Shown: positions 16,118 to 26,018 of the stretch, piece by piece
Layout of the letters: each line of letters starts with the position of its first letter
Numbering within the stretch: position 1 is the stretch's first letter
DNA from: JAPKZH01 sp964537875
GTDB taxonomy: Bacteria; Acidobacteriota; Aminicenantia; Aminicenantales; UBA4085
DNA: 64,000 bases
NCBI GenBank assembly: GCA_964537875.1
Contig: CAZIDN010000013.1
Location: 8,024 to 72,023, forward strand
Direction: 5' to 3'
Translations under genes and position numbers: made by a program
The notes under the pieces: generated by a model
Seen by the model: the letters and a program-made list of their open reading frames with translations, nothing else
What the model was told of the DNA's origin: nothing
Database searches by the model: none

Positions 16118-16972
16118 ATGCGTTCAGCGCCGGGCATGAATCAACAATATTCCCTTGAAGCGTCGTACCTTGAACTCTTGAAACGGTGTCTCACTCGTTT
16201 GGCTTTTGATGATCCGATTTATGTGCCTGTCGAGAAATTCTTGCCGCGCTGGATGAAACCATTGTATTTTTCATTTGCCAGACTATTTGCGCTTAAAGAT
16301 TTCTATTTAATGAAACGTGCCCGCATTAATTCTGAGGTTCGAATGGACGGGCGCGATCATCCTGATGATGCTGAAACCATGATCGGTTTGTGGAGGATGA
16401 ATAATATTCAGGATTTAGTCATTGATATATTGCGAGATAACGTGCCCGGCGACCTGATCGAAACCGGCGTGTGGCGTGGCGGGGCGACAATTTTCATGCG
16501 AGGCATATTGAAAGCATACGATGACACGTCACGCCTCATCTGGGTCGCTGATTCGTTCCAGGGGTTGCCTCCGCCTAATGCAAGCCGATATCCTGAGGAT
16601 GCAGCCAGCCGTTGGCATACGTTCCCAGAATTAGCGGTGTCTCTTGATGTCGTCAAGAGGAATTTTGCACGATATGGCCTTCTCGATGACCAGGTTCGGT
16701 TCTTGGTGGGATGGTTCCGCGATACCTTACCGACGGCTTCCATTTCTAAGGTGGCCCTTTTAAGGGTCGACAGTGATATGTATGAGTCCACGATGGATGC
16801 ACTCGTTCACCTGTACCCTAAATTATCGATCGGAGGGTATGTTATTGTGGATGACTATAACGACATCGAGAGCTGCCGTGCGGCGGTCGATGATTATCGT
16901 ACCCAATGCGGCATCACTGATGAAATCAAAAAGATCGATTGGACTGGCATTTACTGGCGACGATCTCGATAA
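16118..16972 (+). CDS. TylF/macrocin O-methyltransferase-family protein
   Basis: The 284-residue protein shows the TylF signature: GDLIETGVWRGGATIFMRG, then VADSFQGLPPP, LLRVDSDMYESTMDAL and GGYVIVDDYN with metal-binding Asp residues. The family methylates sugar hydroxyls using SAM and Mg2+. Its place in an O-antigen cluster suggests methylation of a sugar in the repeat or at the chain end. A good Shine-Dalgarno site (GGAGGTGAG) precedes the ATG. Confidence 0.85.
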   Translation: MRSAPGMNQQYSLEASYLELLKRCLTRLAFDDPIYVPVEKFLPRWMKPLYFSFARLFALKDFYLMKRARINSEVRMDGRDHPDDAETMIGLWRMNNIQDLVIDILRDNVPGDLIETGVWRGGATIFMRGILKAYDDTSRLIWVADSFQGLPPPNASRYPEDAASRWHTFPELAVSLDVVKRNFARYGLLDDQVRFLVGWFRDTLPTASISKVALLRVDSDMYESTMDALVHLYPKLSIGGYVIVDDYNDIESCRAAVDDYRTQCGITDEIKKIDWTGIYWRRSR

Positions 16973-17019
16973 CGATTATCCGGAATTATTCCGATATTGA
17001 TTTCTTAAAGGTGTCAACT

Positions 17020-18264
17020 ATGCCAGATACAAGGGTTGTCTTTACTATTGTCGCAAAAAATTACCTTCCGCACGCTCGCACCCTTGGTGATTCAATTAAA
17101 AAGATTCACCCCGAGTTGGATTTCTATATTTTCCTTTCTGATGAGTTGCAGGGATATGTTGATTCGGCAAAGGAAAGATATCCAATCATAGAAGCGAAAG
17201 ACCTTGGAATTGCACAGCTTCGGCAAATGGCTTTCTACTATTCATTACTCGAACTCGCTTGCGCCATAAAGCCTTTCTGTTTTGATTATCTATTTCGAGT
17301 TTATGGGTACGAAAAAATTATATATTTCGATCCAGATATGTACGTGTATAACAGCCTGGAGTCTGTATACGAATTGCTAGATAACAAACTCATGATCCTG
17401 ACGCCGCATTTGACCGATCTTAGGTTGACCGGCGAGGGGGCCATGCCGGATGATTCTTTCTTATTTGTCGGCGCTTATAACCTCGGGTTTATTGCTATGC
17501 GCAAATGCGAAAAAATTATTGAATTCATCGAATGGTGGAAATCGCGATTGATAAGCAGAGGGTTCGCTGATCACAACGACGCACAGCATCTGGACCAAAA
17601 GTGGATTGACTTAGTGCCTGGATTATTGGGCGACGGCGTAGAAATTTCAAGAAATCCCGGCCATAATGCAGCCCAGTGGAACATGCACGAGCGTCATTTA
17701 ACATATCAAAATGGTGCATATTATATGAATGGCAATCCGCTATTGTTTTTTCATCACACATCTTTTAATCCCCATGAGCCTGCACGATTGGCTAACCGAC
17801 AAAGTAAATATACTCTGGCTAATAAGCCCGAATACACCGAGATGGTAACGGCCTATGCTGCCGAGCTGATCAGCAACGGGTATGATGAATACGCGAAGTA
17901 TCCTTACGCATATGCGAGATTCGACAATGGCGTCAATATCTTTGTTTTTCAGAGGCGTTTTTATCGGATGCTAATACAATCTAGTCAGTTCCTAAGCGAT
18001 CCTTTCGCGACAATGCCAAATACTTATTATGATGTCCTTTGCCAGAACCGATTGGTCATCGCCAACCGGGACAAGTCTGAATATGTAAAAGCGGATTTCA
18101 AGACATCCAGGATTGCAGAGCGTTGTTTTAAGCGTTGCTTGATATGCCTAAAGAGGATGATCGGCATTAAGTATTACTATTTGCTCATTCGATGGCTACA
18201 AAATAATACCAGACCTGAAGAACAGATATTTCTAATTAAGAAGGGCCTTTCAAAAAAAAAGTAG
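17020..18264 (+). CDS. putative GT8-like glycosyltransferase
   Basis: Starting at the ATG at 17020, behind AAAGGTG, the 414-residue protein opens with RVVFTIVAKNYLPHARTLGDSI and has KIIYFDPDMYVYNSL, whose Asp-Pro-Asp corresponds to the DxD metal site of GT-A enzymes. NLGFIAMRK and DQKWIDLVPGL follow, as in uncharacterised GT8-like family members in surface-sugar loci. The first ~220 residues carry the fold and the rest is family-specific. Donor and acceptor cannot be told. Confidence 0.65.
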   Translation: MPDTRVVFTIVAKNYLPHARTLGDSIKKIHPELDFYIFLSDELQGYVDSAKERYPIIEAKDLGIAQLRQMAFYYSLLELACAIKPFCFDYLFRVYGYEKIIYFDPDMYVYNSLESVYELLDNKLMILTPHLTDLRLTGEGAMPDDSFLFVGAYNLGFIAMRKCEKIIEFIEWWKSRLISRGFADHNDAQHLDQKWIDLVPGLLGDGVEISRNPGHNAAQWNMHERHLTYQNGAYYMNGNPLLFFHHTSFNPHEPARLANRQSKYTLANKPEYTEMVTAYAAELISNGYDEYAKYPYAYARFDNGVNIFVFQRRFYRMLIQSSQFLSDPFATMPNTYYDVLCQNRLVIANRDKSEYVKADFKTSRIAERCFKRCLICLKRMIGIKYYYLLIRWLQNNTRPEEQIFLIKKGLSKKK

Positions 18265-18314
18265 CCAGAATCAGCCAGATGTATTAGCTATTGGAAACCA
18301 GAGAATAATCGAAT

Positions 18315-19433
18315 TTGAAAATAAGTATATTGGCCGATCAGCTAGGTGGATTGACCGGGGGTGGGCGTTTTACGAACGGCTTTTTACGGGCGCTTATCTC
18401 GGACAGCAATGCCTTAGATAGGATTGAGCAACTGACTATTTTGGTCACTCAGAACGAAGCGACGGCAGGACTTGGCCCTTTGCCGCCCCAAGTGCGTGTG
18501 GTTCATATGCGATTCCCTTCTCGTCTGCGCCATACTTTCTTGGCTGCCCGCGTTAGTCGAATACTCCCGCCTGCTGACATAGCCCACGGATTATTTTACT
18601 ATGTATTTCCAGCTCAGGGCAAACGTAAGCTTATTACTTTTCATGACGCCTCTTTTTTAAACGATAAATTTCATCCTCCCAAGCACAACGAAAAAATGTT
18701 AAGATTAATTACGCAGCAGGTTGAAAAGTGCGCCGCGGTAGTATGTGATAGTAAAGCCGTGCTTCTGCAAATACGAAATCAGTGGCCTCAGATGGCGCAT
18801 AAATTTCGCGCGATTTACCTAGGCGCGGATGGGCTATCCAGAGAAGCCGATGCCAATATAAATGATGGCCATAAAATCGCGACCATTCTTGCCGTGGGGA
18901 CAATTGAGCCTCGGAAAAACTATGCTACACTACTGGATGCTTATCAACAATTACGTGCTGAGTTAGGAGATCGAAGCCCTCAATTGGTTATCGTCGGCCA
19001 AACGGGCTGGATGAGCGAAGAGGTATGTCGCCGTCTTGCTACTGCAGCTAGTAGAGGAGAGCTTCGTTGGATTCAAAATATAACCGATCTTGAGTTAGCA
19101 CGTTTATATCAAAACGCGAGTCTGTTTACGTATCTGTCGCTTTACGAAGGCTTTGGCTATCCTCCGTTTGAGGCTGTGTACGCGCAAGTTCCAATGGTCG
19201 TCAGCTCCGAGTCGAGCGTAGGGGAGATTTGGTCGGGTTATGCGAAATGTGTGAAACCGACCGATATCAGCGAAATTGTGAGCGGATGGAAATGGGGTCT
19301 GGGATTAACCGGAAGAGAACGCCAAGCGGTTGTGGAACTACAGAAAAAGCGGGCCACTGAGTTTACGTGGAAGCGGTGTATCACTGACTACATACAGTTG
19401 TATGAGAAGCTAGCCCAACAGTCTCACAAATGA
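18315..19433 (+). CDS. glycosyltransferase family 4
   Basis: The 372-residue GT-B protein starts at a TTG with a weak ribosome-binding site. The C-terminal half has ILAVGTIEPRKNYATLLDAY, LVIVGQTGWMSEE and the sugar-nucleotide motif FTYLSLYEGFGYPPFEA with its conserved Glu residues. This is the GT4 layout used for mannosyl, rhamnosyl and related transfers in O-antigen assembly at the inner membrane. The next 173 bp hold no gene. Confidence 0.82.
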   Translation: MKISILADQLGGLTGGGRFTNGFLRALISDSNALDRIEQLTILVTQNEATAGLGPLPPQVRVVHMRFPSRLRHTFLAARVSRILPPADIAHGLFYYVFPAQGKRKLITFHDASFLNDKFHPPKHNEKMLRLITQQVEKCAAVVCDSKAVLLQIRNQWPQMAHKFRAIYLGADGLSREADANINDGHKIATILAVGTIEPRKNYATLLDAYQQLRAELGDRSPQLVIVGQTGWMSEEVCRRLATAASRGELRWIQNITDLELARLYQNASLFTYLSLYEGFGYPPFEAVYAQVPMVVSSESSVGEIWSGYAKCVKPTDISEIVSGWKWGLGLTGRERQAVVELQKKRATEFTWKRCITDYIQLYEKLAQQSHK

Positions 19434-19606
19434 TTTTTTTATATAGAGAAGAAAATATATCGGTCCTATGTTTAAAGTGACCGATACGACATGACGACGC
19501 TTCCAACCATTCGAAACTAACTGTCCTCTCATCAGTCCCCAGGGCGAGGGCCATTGCTTTTCCCGAATAGTTTATGGCTAAGATGGTGAGGGCTGAGTAA
19601 TTTCAT

Positions 19607-21130
19607 TTGAATAACCTTTCAAAAATGTCTATTACCCCGACTTGCTACCCACTTGATAAAGCATACAATGGGAAATTGTTTCGATCGACATGGTTCAGGG
19701 CCAGTTTCGGGATGATGGTGAGCCTTACTCTTGTCACGTCAATTGTACCTAGAGCGTCTTTAGAGTATTTGGCTGGCCAATTAGTTTTGATATTAAGTGT
19801 CTATTTGTCGTTATTTATTTTGTCCGATAAACCTTTGATTAACCCAATCCAGACCGTTGTTGGACTGTTCTATCTGTGGTTTGGTATAGGCCCAGTTGTG
19901 ACGAGCGCTTTTTATCTTCTTATTGGAGATCCTGACAAAGCCTCTTTAGTTCAAGAGGCAGGCCGGGAATCATTGTGGATTGTGTCACTTGGCCTGCCGC
20001 TTTACGCTATCGCCGCTCGGAAAACTCTACATTTGCTGAATGCTAAAAAAGTGTTTGCCAGGTTTTTGATGCCTAGGGGGTATTTGTTTCGCCCTAGTAC
20101 TCTGTTGATATATGGGATGGTTGGATTGTCGGCAAAGATGGCAATTTTGGGGTTAACTGCGCTTGGAATTCACGGTATTACAGCCGTTAATTTCCTGGGA
20201 GGAACACGGACTGATATTTGGTGGATAGGGGTATTAAATTCTATCGGAGATGTTTTCAGTTTTGCGACAGTGGGCATCATGTTTTCGGTGGCGGCGCCTA
20301 GGCGTATGAGCCCATGGTGGTTAAAGGGCATTGCGATATTGATCATCTTGCAGGCTCTGGCGGGCGCGCTCACCAGCGGATGGAAGTCTGCCTTCATCAT
20401 TATTTTTTTCTACATCATATGTGCCCGCGTATCAATAACTCAACGCGTGCCTTGGCACTTAGTATTAGCAAGTTTGTTGGCAATCTTGTTTGTTATTGAA
20501 CCTTTCGTAAGTTCCACTCGAATTCAAGCTCAAATTGCTGGTGCGGAGTCTCCTGCGGATCGAAAGGAGATTTTTCGCCAGGCACTTGCTGAAGGGACGC
20601 TTACAGAAAAACGTGATTGGAAAGAAATTCAAGTAGCTCTTCTATTTCGCGGCATTTATCCACTTGCTGGTGAACTCGTTCGTAGCAACTCTTTCCTAAA
20701 CGGTTATTGGGGAGGAAAGACAATTGCATGGGGATTGCAGATACTGGTTCCCAGGGCCTTAATGCCCGACAAACCTCCTTCTGATATTGGCAATTTTTTT
20801 GCTAGAACTGTCGGTGTTGATACCGGGATTAGTACTCCTGAAAACTATGATCTAAGTATTGCGCTTAGTATTCCATTCGAGTTTGTTGGTAACTTTGGTT
20901 TCCTCCCTGGGGTATTGACTTTTCCTCTCATTGGCTTATTCTGGGCGCTGATATGTGGCTGGCTTCTGTCATCATCAAGGATATCCAATCATCCGTTCTC
21001 GCCATTACTATGTTCTGTAGCTTTCACCATGGAATCTGCTTTTGGCACCTTTTTGGCGGGTCTTCGGGGATATGCTATACCCCTGGTTGTGATGGCATTC
21101 ATCTGGATACTACGGAAAAGACAACTGTAA
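19607..21130 (+). CDS. wzy: O-antigen polymerase Wzy-like membrane protein
   Basis: The 507-residue protein has about 11-12 membrane helices and a long periplasmic loop (about 305-400) with FRGIYPLAGELVRSN and LVPRALMPDKPPSD, the pattern of oligosaccharide repeat polymerases. With the flippase five genes upstream it is the likely polymerase of this locus. The start may be the TTG at 19607 or the ATG at 19625. Wzy proteins diverge strongly, so the assignment rests on topology and context. Confidence 0.65.
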   Translation: MNNLSKMSITPTCYPLDKAYNGKLFRSTWFRASFGMMVSLTLVTSIVPRASLEYLAGQLVLILSVYLSLFILSDKPLINPIQTVVGLFYLWFGIGPVVTSAFYLLIGDPDKASLVQEAGRESLWIVSLGLPLYAIAARKTLHLLNAKKVFARFLMPRGYLFRPSTLLIYGMVGLSAKMAILGLTALGIHGITAVNFLGGTRTDIWWIGVLNSIGDVFSFATVGIMFSVAAPRRMSPWWLKGIAILIILQALAGALTSGWKSAFIIIFFYIICARVSITQRVPWHLVLASLLAILFVIEPFVSSTRIQAQIAGAESPADRKEIFRQALAEGTLTEKRDWKEIQVALLFRGIYPLAGELVRSNSFLNGYWGGKTIAWGLQILVPRALMPDKPPSDIGNFFARTVGVDTGISTPENYDLSIALSIPFEFVGNFGFLPGVLTFPLIGLFWALICGWLLSSSRISNHPFSPLLCSVAFTMESAFGTFLAGLRGYAIPLVVMAFIWILRKRQL

Positions 21131-21215
21131 CGTGCCTACATTTTTATGCTGGTGTATTTTTGCGGACAGGTTAAAACGCGGTCCACTGAGTGAAGTGACA
21201 TGAAGGTGCCATAGC

Positions 21216-22412
21216 TTGCGTATAGTTATAACCATGCTCCATTACCATCCCGATAATCCGAGTGGGGCGGCTCGTTTGGCGTTTGACGAAGCGAGGTTTC
21301 TAGCAAACCTTGATCACGAGGTGTGGGTAATCACCCAGGACATAGAAAGGAATAAACCCGATTACAGTTTTCAAGACGGTCTGCATCTTTTACGCTATCC
21401 AAGTCCAAGATTGAGTTTATTTGATCCGCGAAGGATGCGGGCGCATCAATTGCAAACACAGTCTTTTCTTTCTTGTTTTATCGAACAGCCAATTGACTTG
21501 ATTCATGGACACTCATTATTTAATTACGACGGTGCAATTTCGCTTTATGGCGAAAATGTTCGGACATGTTATTCAATGCATTCGCCTGTTCGTTTGGAGA
21601 TGCTGGCCAGTAGCCGCGGAGCCTCTTTGTTAGAGCGGCTTCGCTCTTTCATAGCGGGATATTTTTGCCATCGTATTGAACATCGGTGTTTGAAGCGTTC
21701 CGATGTGGTAACCGTCTTTTCGAGTTATTCTCGATCTTTACTTCGTGATTTGCATGGTGAATACATTCTGGAGAAAAGTCGAGTTATTCCTGGATGGGTA
21801 GATTTGTCAAGATTTTGTATTATGCCTGATCGCCAAGCTCTTAAATCTCAGTTGGGTTGGCCTACAGATGTCCCTGTTCTTTTTACTTTGCGTCGGTTGG
21901 CACAGCGCATGGGACTCGATCGGCTACTTTATGCATTGGCCAAAGTCAAGTCGGCCGCAAGGGCGTTTCACCTTGTACTGGGTGGAAGCGGTCCGCTGTG
22001 CTCCCAGCTTAAGGCACTTGCCGGTGAACTAGGGTTGCTGGATATGGTTCATTTTGTGGGGAAGGTGCCAGAGAATATTTTGCCGCAGATGTATGCTGCT
22101 GCAGATGCTTTTATTTTGCCAACTGCTGAATTAGAGTGTTTCGGGCTAATCGCCCTAGAGGCTCTGGCGTGCGGGCGGCCTGTACTTGCCACTCCAGTTG
22201 GAGCAATTCCCGAGGTTGTGGGGAGAATCGAGCCAAGGTGGTTGGCACAAAATCAAAGCGTGGAAGCAATCGCACGATTGATCATTGGTTTCTTAGGTGG
22301 CGAATTGCCATCTCATGATCCAGAGCGCTTGCGACAAATAGTGGCCCAAACATATTCAACTGAAAACGCGCTCAGGCAATTAGTGGCCGTAGCGACTGGT
22401 GAATCCCAGTGA
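21216..22412 (+). CDS. glycosyltransferase family 4
   Basis: The 398-residue GT-B protein starts at a TTG behind GAAGGTG. The N-terminal part has GAARLAFDEARFLANLDHEVWVIT and a SMHSPVR loop. The C-terminal domain has FTLRRLAQRMGLDRLLYAL, LVLGGSGPLCSQLKAL and AFILPTAELECFGLIALEALACG with the EX7E-type motif. It is similar in layout to PimB/MshA-like enzymes. Acceptor unknown; it is likely part of O-unit assembly. Confidence 0.82.
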   Translation: MRIVITMLHYHPDNPSGAARLAFDEARFLANLDHEVWVITQDIERNKPDYSFQDGLHLLRYPSPRLSLFDPRRMRAHQLQTQSFLSCFIEQPIDLIHGHSLFNYDGAISLYGENVRTCYSMHSPVRLEMLASSRGASLLERLRSFIAGYFCHRIEHRCLKRSDVVTVFSSYSRSLLRDLHGEYILEKSRVIPGWVDLSRFCIMPDRQALKSQLGWPTDVPVLFTLRRLAQRMGLDRLLYALAKVKSAARAFHLVLGGSGPLCSQLKALAGELGLLDMVHFVGKVPENILPQMYAAADAFILPTAELECFGLIALEALACGRPVLATPVGAIPEVVGRIEPRWLAQNQSVEAIARLIIGFLGGELPSHDPERLRQIVAQTYSTENALRQLVAVATGESQ

Positions 22413-22434
22413 CTTCCGGAATCGAGTGTGAGCT

Positions 22435-23568
22435 ATGCGCATAGGCATCAATGCTCTGTTCTGGATTCCTGATGCTATGGGAGGAACACAGACATATTTT
22501 ATGAACTTGCTTCGAGCGCTGCTTCGTATTGACCCGATGAACACGTACGTGGTTTTTCTCAATAAAGATGGTGCGCGGAATTTTACGATTGCATCCGCCA
22601 ATCTTCAGGTTCAGATTTGCCCAATACCAGGACGGACGCGTTCACTTCGCCTGCTATGGGAGAACTTGCTTTTGCCAAGCTATATCAGACGCTCCCAGAT
22701 TGATCTGCTTCACTCCCTCGGTTATATCGCCCCGATCGCTCTTTCAGTTCCTAGCGTTATTACTGTGCTAGACATGATTCACTACATATATCCAGATGAG
22801 ATTGAAAAAACCAAAAGGATGCTCTGGAAAGTATTGTTCCCAGTATCACTGAGACGGGCTAACCATGTTATCTCCATCTCAAAAAGTGTAAAAGGTGATA
22901 TTGTTCGTTTCTTTCCTTGGGCCGAACCAAAAACGACTCCTATTTCTCTTGCGGTTGATCATACGTTATTCAACCCATCGCTGCCCGGCGAACATTCTTC
23001 TTTTAAGAATGGTAAGGTGTGTCAGTTCATCATTGCCGTTGCTTCAATTTCACCGCACAAGAACATCGGGACATTAATTCAAGCCTTTGCCCAAGTGCAG
23101 AGGATGTGGCCAAGCTTGCAGTTGGTACTTGTTGGTATGAAGACTTCGAGTGCTGAAACTCTGAGCCAGTTGATTCATACTTTATCTTTGGACGCTCAAA
23201 TCCAGTTCTTGGGCCGGATTTCTGACATGCAATTGGTCAAATTATATCGGAGTGCTAAAGTTTTGGTATTTCCCTCGCTGTATGAAGGTTTTGGCTTGCC
23301 TCTCTTGGAAGCCATGTCGAGCGGATGCCCAGTCATTGCATCGAATCGTTCATCAATACCCGAAGTGGTCGGAGATGCAGCCCTGTTGTTCGATCCTGAA
23401 GATGTTACTCAACTCGCTCGGACAATTGAGGAAGTTATATCTTCGGAGGACATGAGAACAGAACTCGTGAGGCGAGGTCTTGAACGTGCGGCGATGTATT
23501 CTTGGGAGATTACAGCAACGAAGACCTTGGAACTTTACAATCGCTGCTATAAAAGGGCACGGCTATGA
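22435..23568 (+). CDS. glycosyltransferase family 4 (mannosyltransferase-like)
   Basis: The 377-residue protein begins MRIGINALFWIPDAMGGTQ, a hallmark of GT4 enzymes such as WbaZ/MtfB-like mannosyltransferases. It contains AVASISPHKNIGTLIQAF, LVLVGMKTSSAET and LVFPSLYEGFGLPLLEAMSSGCPV with the catalytic Glu pair. The stop overlaps the next start by 4 bp. It acts on undecaprenyl-linked sugars on the cytoplasmic face. Confidence 0.84.
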   Translation: MRIGINALFWIPDAMGGTQTYFMNLLRALLRIDPMNTYVVFLNKDGARNFTIASANLQVQICPIPGRTRSLRLLWENLLLPSYIRRSQIDLLHSLGYIAPIALSVPSVITVLDMIHYIYPDEIEKTKRMLWKVLFPVSLRRANHVISISKSVKGDIVRFFPWAEPKTTPISLAVDHTLFNPSLPGEHSSFKNGKVCQFIIAVASISPHKNIGTLIQAFAQVQRMWPSLQLVLVGMKTSSAETLSQLIHTLSLDAQIQFLGRISDMQLVKLYRSAKVLVFPSLYEGFGLPLLEAMSSGCPVIASNRSSIPEVVGDAALLFDPEDVTQLARTIEEVISSEDMRTELVRRGLERAAMYSWEITATKTLELYNRCYKRARL

Positions 23569-24644
23569 CGCCAACGGTCAGTATTATTATAATGGGTTAT
23601 AATGCTAGTAATCATTTTGAGGACTGTCTTAATTCAATTTTTAGTCAAGATTTCCATGACTTTGAAGTCATCTGGGTTGATTCCGCCTCTACTGACGGCT
23701 CCATACAAAAGATACAAACTCAATACCCGCAGGTCAAGATAGTTGCGCTGACTGACAATGCCGGCTATCGTCGTGCAACAAATATTGGTGCTGATAAAGC
23801 CAAAGGTGAATATTTGGTTATCTGCAATCAGGACACGCGCATGGATAGATATTGGCTTGCACAGATGATAAAATGCGTCGAAGCTGACCCTATGATAGGC
23901 ATAGTTGCCCCCAAGATTCTCATGTTCGATGATGCCCAGGTGATTAATGAGGCTGGAAATGTTCTGCATTATATGGGCTTATATGGATCCCGCGGGCTTG
24001 GCGCGCCAGCAGAGGAGTACAGTGTTTCTGGTCCTATCGTAGCAATGTCGGGGTGTTGTTTTCTGATCCGGCGCAACTTATGGCTAAAGATGGGAGGATT
24101 CTCAGAAAATTTTGATCAGTTGGAAACTGGTTGGCACGCATCTTTTGAGGATGTGGATTTGGCTTGGAGAATCCAGCTAGCTGGTTTCAGAGTCATGTTC
24201 TGTGCTTCGGCATTGACATATCATAAATATGAGTCAAAGGGCATGATCTCTCCACGGTTTTGTGCGTACGAGTGGGGACGCTACCTTGTTGTTATTAGAA
24301 ATTATGAACTGAAGACCTTGATATTGTTAGTACCCTTGCTTGTATGTTTAGAAATGGGAGCGTGGCTTTATGCTATTCAAAAAGGTGTACCGTGGTTGGC
24401 GTGTAAGGCCAGAGTTACGCGGTGGTTAGTTACAAATATTGGGCAATTGAAACAAATGCGGCATAGAGTTCAGAGAGTGAGGCGGGTTCAGGATATAGTC
24501 ATTGTAAAGCGTATGAGTTCGACGATCGAAATTACTCGTGTGATGTCGAGCAGTGGCTTTATCACCCTTTTGCAGAGAGCTCTGGATATTATACTTAGGG
24601 AATATTATCGTTTTCTGCTCATCTGCCTAAGAGCACTGGAATAG
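23565..24644 (+). CDS. glycosyltransferase family 2 with C-terminal membrane segment
   Basis: The 359-residue GT-A protein begins VSIIIMGYNASNHFEDCL. It has WVDSASTDGS, NQDTRM as the DxD equivalent and SGCCFLIRRNLWLKMGGF, then EDVDLAWRIQLAG, which matches the rhamnosyltransferase-type WcaE/WbbL group. A hydrophobic stretch near 265-280 (LILLVPLLVCLEMGAWLYA) may anchor it. The 4-bp overlap with the upstream GT4 gene indicates coupling. Confidence 0.82.
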   Translation: MTPTVSIIIMGYNASNHFEDCLNSIFSQDFHDFEVIWVDSASTDGSIQKIQTQYPQVKIVALTDNAGYRRATNIGADKAKGEYLVICNQDTRMDRYWLAQMIKCVEADPMIGIVAPKILMFDDAQVINEAGNVLHYMGLYGSRGLGAPAEEYSVSGPIVAMSGCCFLIRRNLWLKMGGFSENFDQLETGWHASFEDVDLAWRIQLAGFRVMFCASALTYHKYESKGMISPRFCAYEWGRYLVVIRNYELKTLILLVPLLVCLEMGAWLYAIQKGVPWLACKARVTRWLVTNIGQLKQMRHRVQRVRRVQDIVIVKRMSSTIEITRVMSSSGFITLLQRALDIILREYYRFLLICLRALE

Positions 24645-24687
24645 ACCTAATTCTGGAGTGAATTGGTCATTCGGAAGCGAGTAGTAG

Positions 24688-25299
24688 ATGTATCGCGGAT
24701 TCGGCAAGAAAGTTCTAGATATGATTCTGGCTGCGCAAGCAGGGATTTTTTTTTCTCCCTTGTTAGTACTGCTTGCTGTACTGATTCGTGTTAAAATCGG
24801 TGCGCCGGTTATATTTTGCCAAAATCGTCCCGGTTTGGATGGCAAGCCTTTTGCGACTTACAAGTTCCGAACCATGACCAATGCCCGTGATACTCAAGGT
24901 AACTTGCTGTCCGATAAAGAGCGCCTTACATCCTTGGGCAAGTTCCTTCGCAGCACCAGCCTGGACGAATTGCCGACAATATTCAATGTACTTAAAGGCG
25001 ATATGAGCTTGGTAGGTCCACGTCCCCTACTCATCCAGTATTTGAACCGATTTACGCCAGAGCAAGCAAGGCGATATGAAGTAAAACCGGGCATTACGGG
25101 TTGGGCGCAAGTGAATGGCCGAAATGCAATCACTTGGGAGCAAAAGTTCGCCCTCGATGTCTGGTATGTAGATCATCTCTCAATATGGCTTGACTTGAAG
25201 ATTCTCGCTTTAACGATTTGGAAGATTCTTAAGCGCGAGGGTATCAACCAGCCGGGACAGGCAACGATGGAAGAGTTTATGGGGCAATCCAATGAATAA
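24688..25299 (+). CDS. pglC: initiating sugar-1-phosphate transferase (PglC-like)
   Basis: The 203-residue protein is a minimal monotopic phosphoglycosyl transferase. It has a re-entrant helix (about 11-33), IFCQNRPGLDGKPF, YKFRTM, the catalytic Asp93-Glu94 in SLDELP, and LVGPRPL plus PGITGWAQVNGRN. PglC-type enzymes move a diNAcBac or GalNAc-like sugar phosphate to undecaprenyl phosphate and start O-unit synthesis. The next genes encode a matching acetyltransferase, aminotransferase and dehydratase, which supports a bacillosamine-type donor. Confidence 0.87.
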   Translation: MYRGFGKKVLDMILAAQAGIFFSPLLVLLAVLIRVKIGAPVIFCQNRPGLDGKPFATYKFRTMTNARDTQGNLLSDKERLTSLGKFLRSTSLDELPTIFNVLKGDMSLVGPRPLLIQYLNRFTPEQARRYEVKPGITGWAQVNGRNAITWEQKFALDVWYVDHLSIWLDLKILALTIWKILKREGINQPGQATMEEFMGQSNE

Positions 25300-25324
25300 A
25301 ATCTGTATCCGATAGGAGAAATTT

Positions 25325-25984
25325 ATGCCAATAAAACAAATTGCTATATATGGAGGAGGTGGATTTGCACGAGAAGTCGCTTGGCTAGTCCAGGCCTGCA
25401 ATGAAAAAAATGAAACCTATCAAGTGGTGTGTTTCATTGATGACAAACTGGAAGTACATAACAAAATCTTAAATGGTATTCCAGTAATGGGATTAGAAGA
25501 AACTCACGAACGTTTTCCTAATGCCAGCGTCGTAGGGGGGGTCGGTTCACCGCAAAGCCGTCAGCATCTTATGGAAAAAGCGGCCGCTATAGGCTTTAAT
25601 TTCGAGACTATTATTCACCCAAGAACAGAACGATCCGAATGGATCAAGATTGATATTGGGACGGTCATTTGTGCTGGAAATATTCTGACTACGAATATTG
25701 TAATTGGTCGGCATGTACAACTCAACCTGGATTGTACAGTCGGCCATGATGTCGTCTTAAAAGATTATGCCACAGTTGCCCCTGGAGTGCATATTTCTGG
25801 TTGTGTCCATTTGGGACAACGTGTTTATGTCGGTACTGGAGCTGTTATTATCAATGGAACACAAGACAAGCCCGTTATAATCGGGGACGATGCCATCATA
25901 GGAGCTGGTGCATGTGTAACCAAATCAGTGGCAGCGGGAGAGACCGTCGTTGGAATCCCGGCGAAACCGTTGATACACACTTGA
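25325..25984 (+). CDS. pglD: PglD-like sugar-amine N-acetyltransferase
   Basis: The 219-residue protein has an N-terminal nucleotide-sugar domain (IAIYGGGGFAREVAWLVQA) and a left-handed beta-helix with hexapeptide repeats. The catalytic-base His141 is in TVGHDVVLKDY. PglD acetylates the 4-amino group of UDP-4-amino sugars, giving UDP-diNAcBac in Campylobacter. AGGAGAAATTT precedes the ATG. It lies directly after pglC and before a decayed FabH-like gene. Confidence 0.85.
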   Translation: MPIKQIAIYGGGGFAREVAWLVQACNEKNETYQVVCFIDDKLEVHNKILNGIPVMGLEETHERFPNASVVGGVGSPQSRQHLMEKAAAIGFNFETIIHPRTERSEWIKIDIGTVICAGNILTTNIVIGRHVQLNLDCTVGHDVVLKDYATVAPGVHISGCVHLGQRVYVGTGAVIINGTQDKPVIIGDDAIIGAGACVTKSVAAGETVVGIPAKPLIHT

Positions 25985-26018
25985 GAAATTCTTCAGATTC
26001 TAATATCTGAAAGGTTCT